DNA from: Myxococcales bacterium
GTDB lineage: Bacteria; Myxococcota_A; Polyangia; Fen-1088
Reading direction: 5' to 3'
Length of the DNA: 64,000 nucleotides
Assembly: GCA_022184915.1 (NCBI GenBank)
Contig: JAGTJU010000007.1
Coordinates: 124,001-188,000, forward strand
The position numbers and the translations under genes were made by a program. Of this stretch, positions 63,995 to 64,000 are shown piece by piece. Every line of letters begins with the position of its first letter. Positions within the stretch are counted from its first letter, which is position 1. Below the pieces are notes generated by a model. It saw only the letters and a list, made by a program, of their open reading frames with translations. It did no database searches and had not been told where the DNA came from.

Positions 63995-64000
63995 GTGGCC

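Overview
The window is high-GC, densely packed chromosomal DNA that reads like a myxobacterium or close relative (Myxococcota). Pointers are a Myxococcus-type PilZ protein, a eukaryotic-like Ser/Thr kinase, PEGA-domain proteins, a lamin-tail lipoprotein, a TolQ-TolR-TolR cassette, many Pro/Ala-rich lipoproteins and TPR proteins, frequent GTG starts and weak Shine-Dalgarno sites. This placement is inferred from protein character, not from a marker gene. No rRNA, tRNA, CRISPR array, insertion sequence or prophage was seen.

Layout. 1-500: small helical protein followed by two tandem terminators. 483-4175: pgk, tpiA, secG and dapF. 4390-5055: haem-binding lipoprotein. 5072-8598 (minus): lamin-tail lipoprotein, then ruvC-ruvA-ruvB. 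8708-11366: maf, a YggS-type PLP protein and a [2Fe-2S]/FAD oxidoreductase subunit. 11389-18055: tandem-FKBP lipoprotein (minus), then an S41-like protein, a LolA-like exported protein, a BFD-FAD oxidoreductase and a Kelch lipoprotein. 18088-25357: PilZ protein, membrane metallopeptidase-TPR protein, exported TPR protein and a PBP1A-type penicillin-binding protein. 25358-25912: intergenic stretch with a clear sigma-70-like promoter. 25913-27766: TolQ/ExbB plus two TolR/ExbD proteins, closed by a strong terminator. 27845-31668 (minus): two membrane proteins flanking an OmpA-like barrel protein. 31791-36192: exported metallopeptidase-TPR protein and an ABC-F ATPase. 36196-42627: orphan histidine kinase, PEGA protein, membrane proteins, SDR, DEDD exonuclease and a RatA/COQ10-like protein. 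42797-51129: M1 aminopeptidase with HEAT repeats, L,D-transpeptidase with a PEGA-like lipoprotein, outer-membrane protein, metallophosphoesterase and MFS transporter. 51206-56549: the pyruvate dehydrogenase complex in order E1alpha, E1beta, E2, E3, then a small acidic protein. 56607-64000: Ser/Thr kinase, TonB-like protein, CPBP protease, winged-helix protein, membrane protein and, at the right edge, a DGQHR (DndB-like) protein.

Themes. Central carbon metabolism (pgk, tpiA, PDH) and DNA repair (ruvABC) sit among many envelope genes: PBP1A, L,D-transpeptidase, OmpA-like, TonB/Tol-type energisers, FKBP, lipoproteins and periplasmic metallopeptidases.

The most unusual points are these. A two-gene flavoenzyme carries the domain set of the hydrogen cyanide synthase/sarcosine oxidase superfamily, but with the BFD iron-sulfur domain moved onto the other subunit. 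A phosphoglycerate kinase has several normally invariant active-site residues replaced. An S41 protease homologue has Gln at the catalytic Lys position. Two divergent gene pairs have start codons only 12 and 6 bp apart. A TonB-like protein has an extra C-terminal domain.
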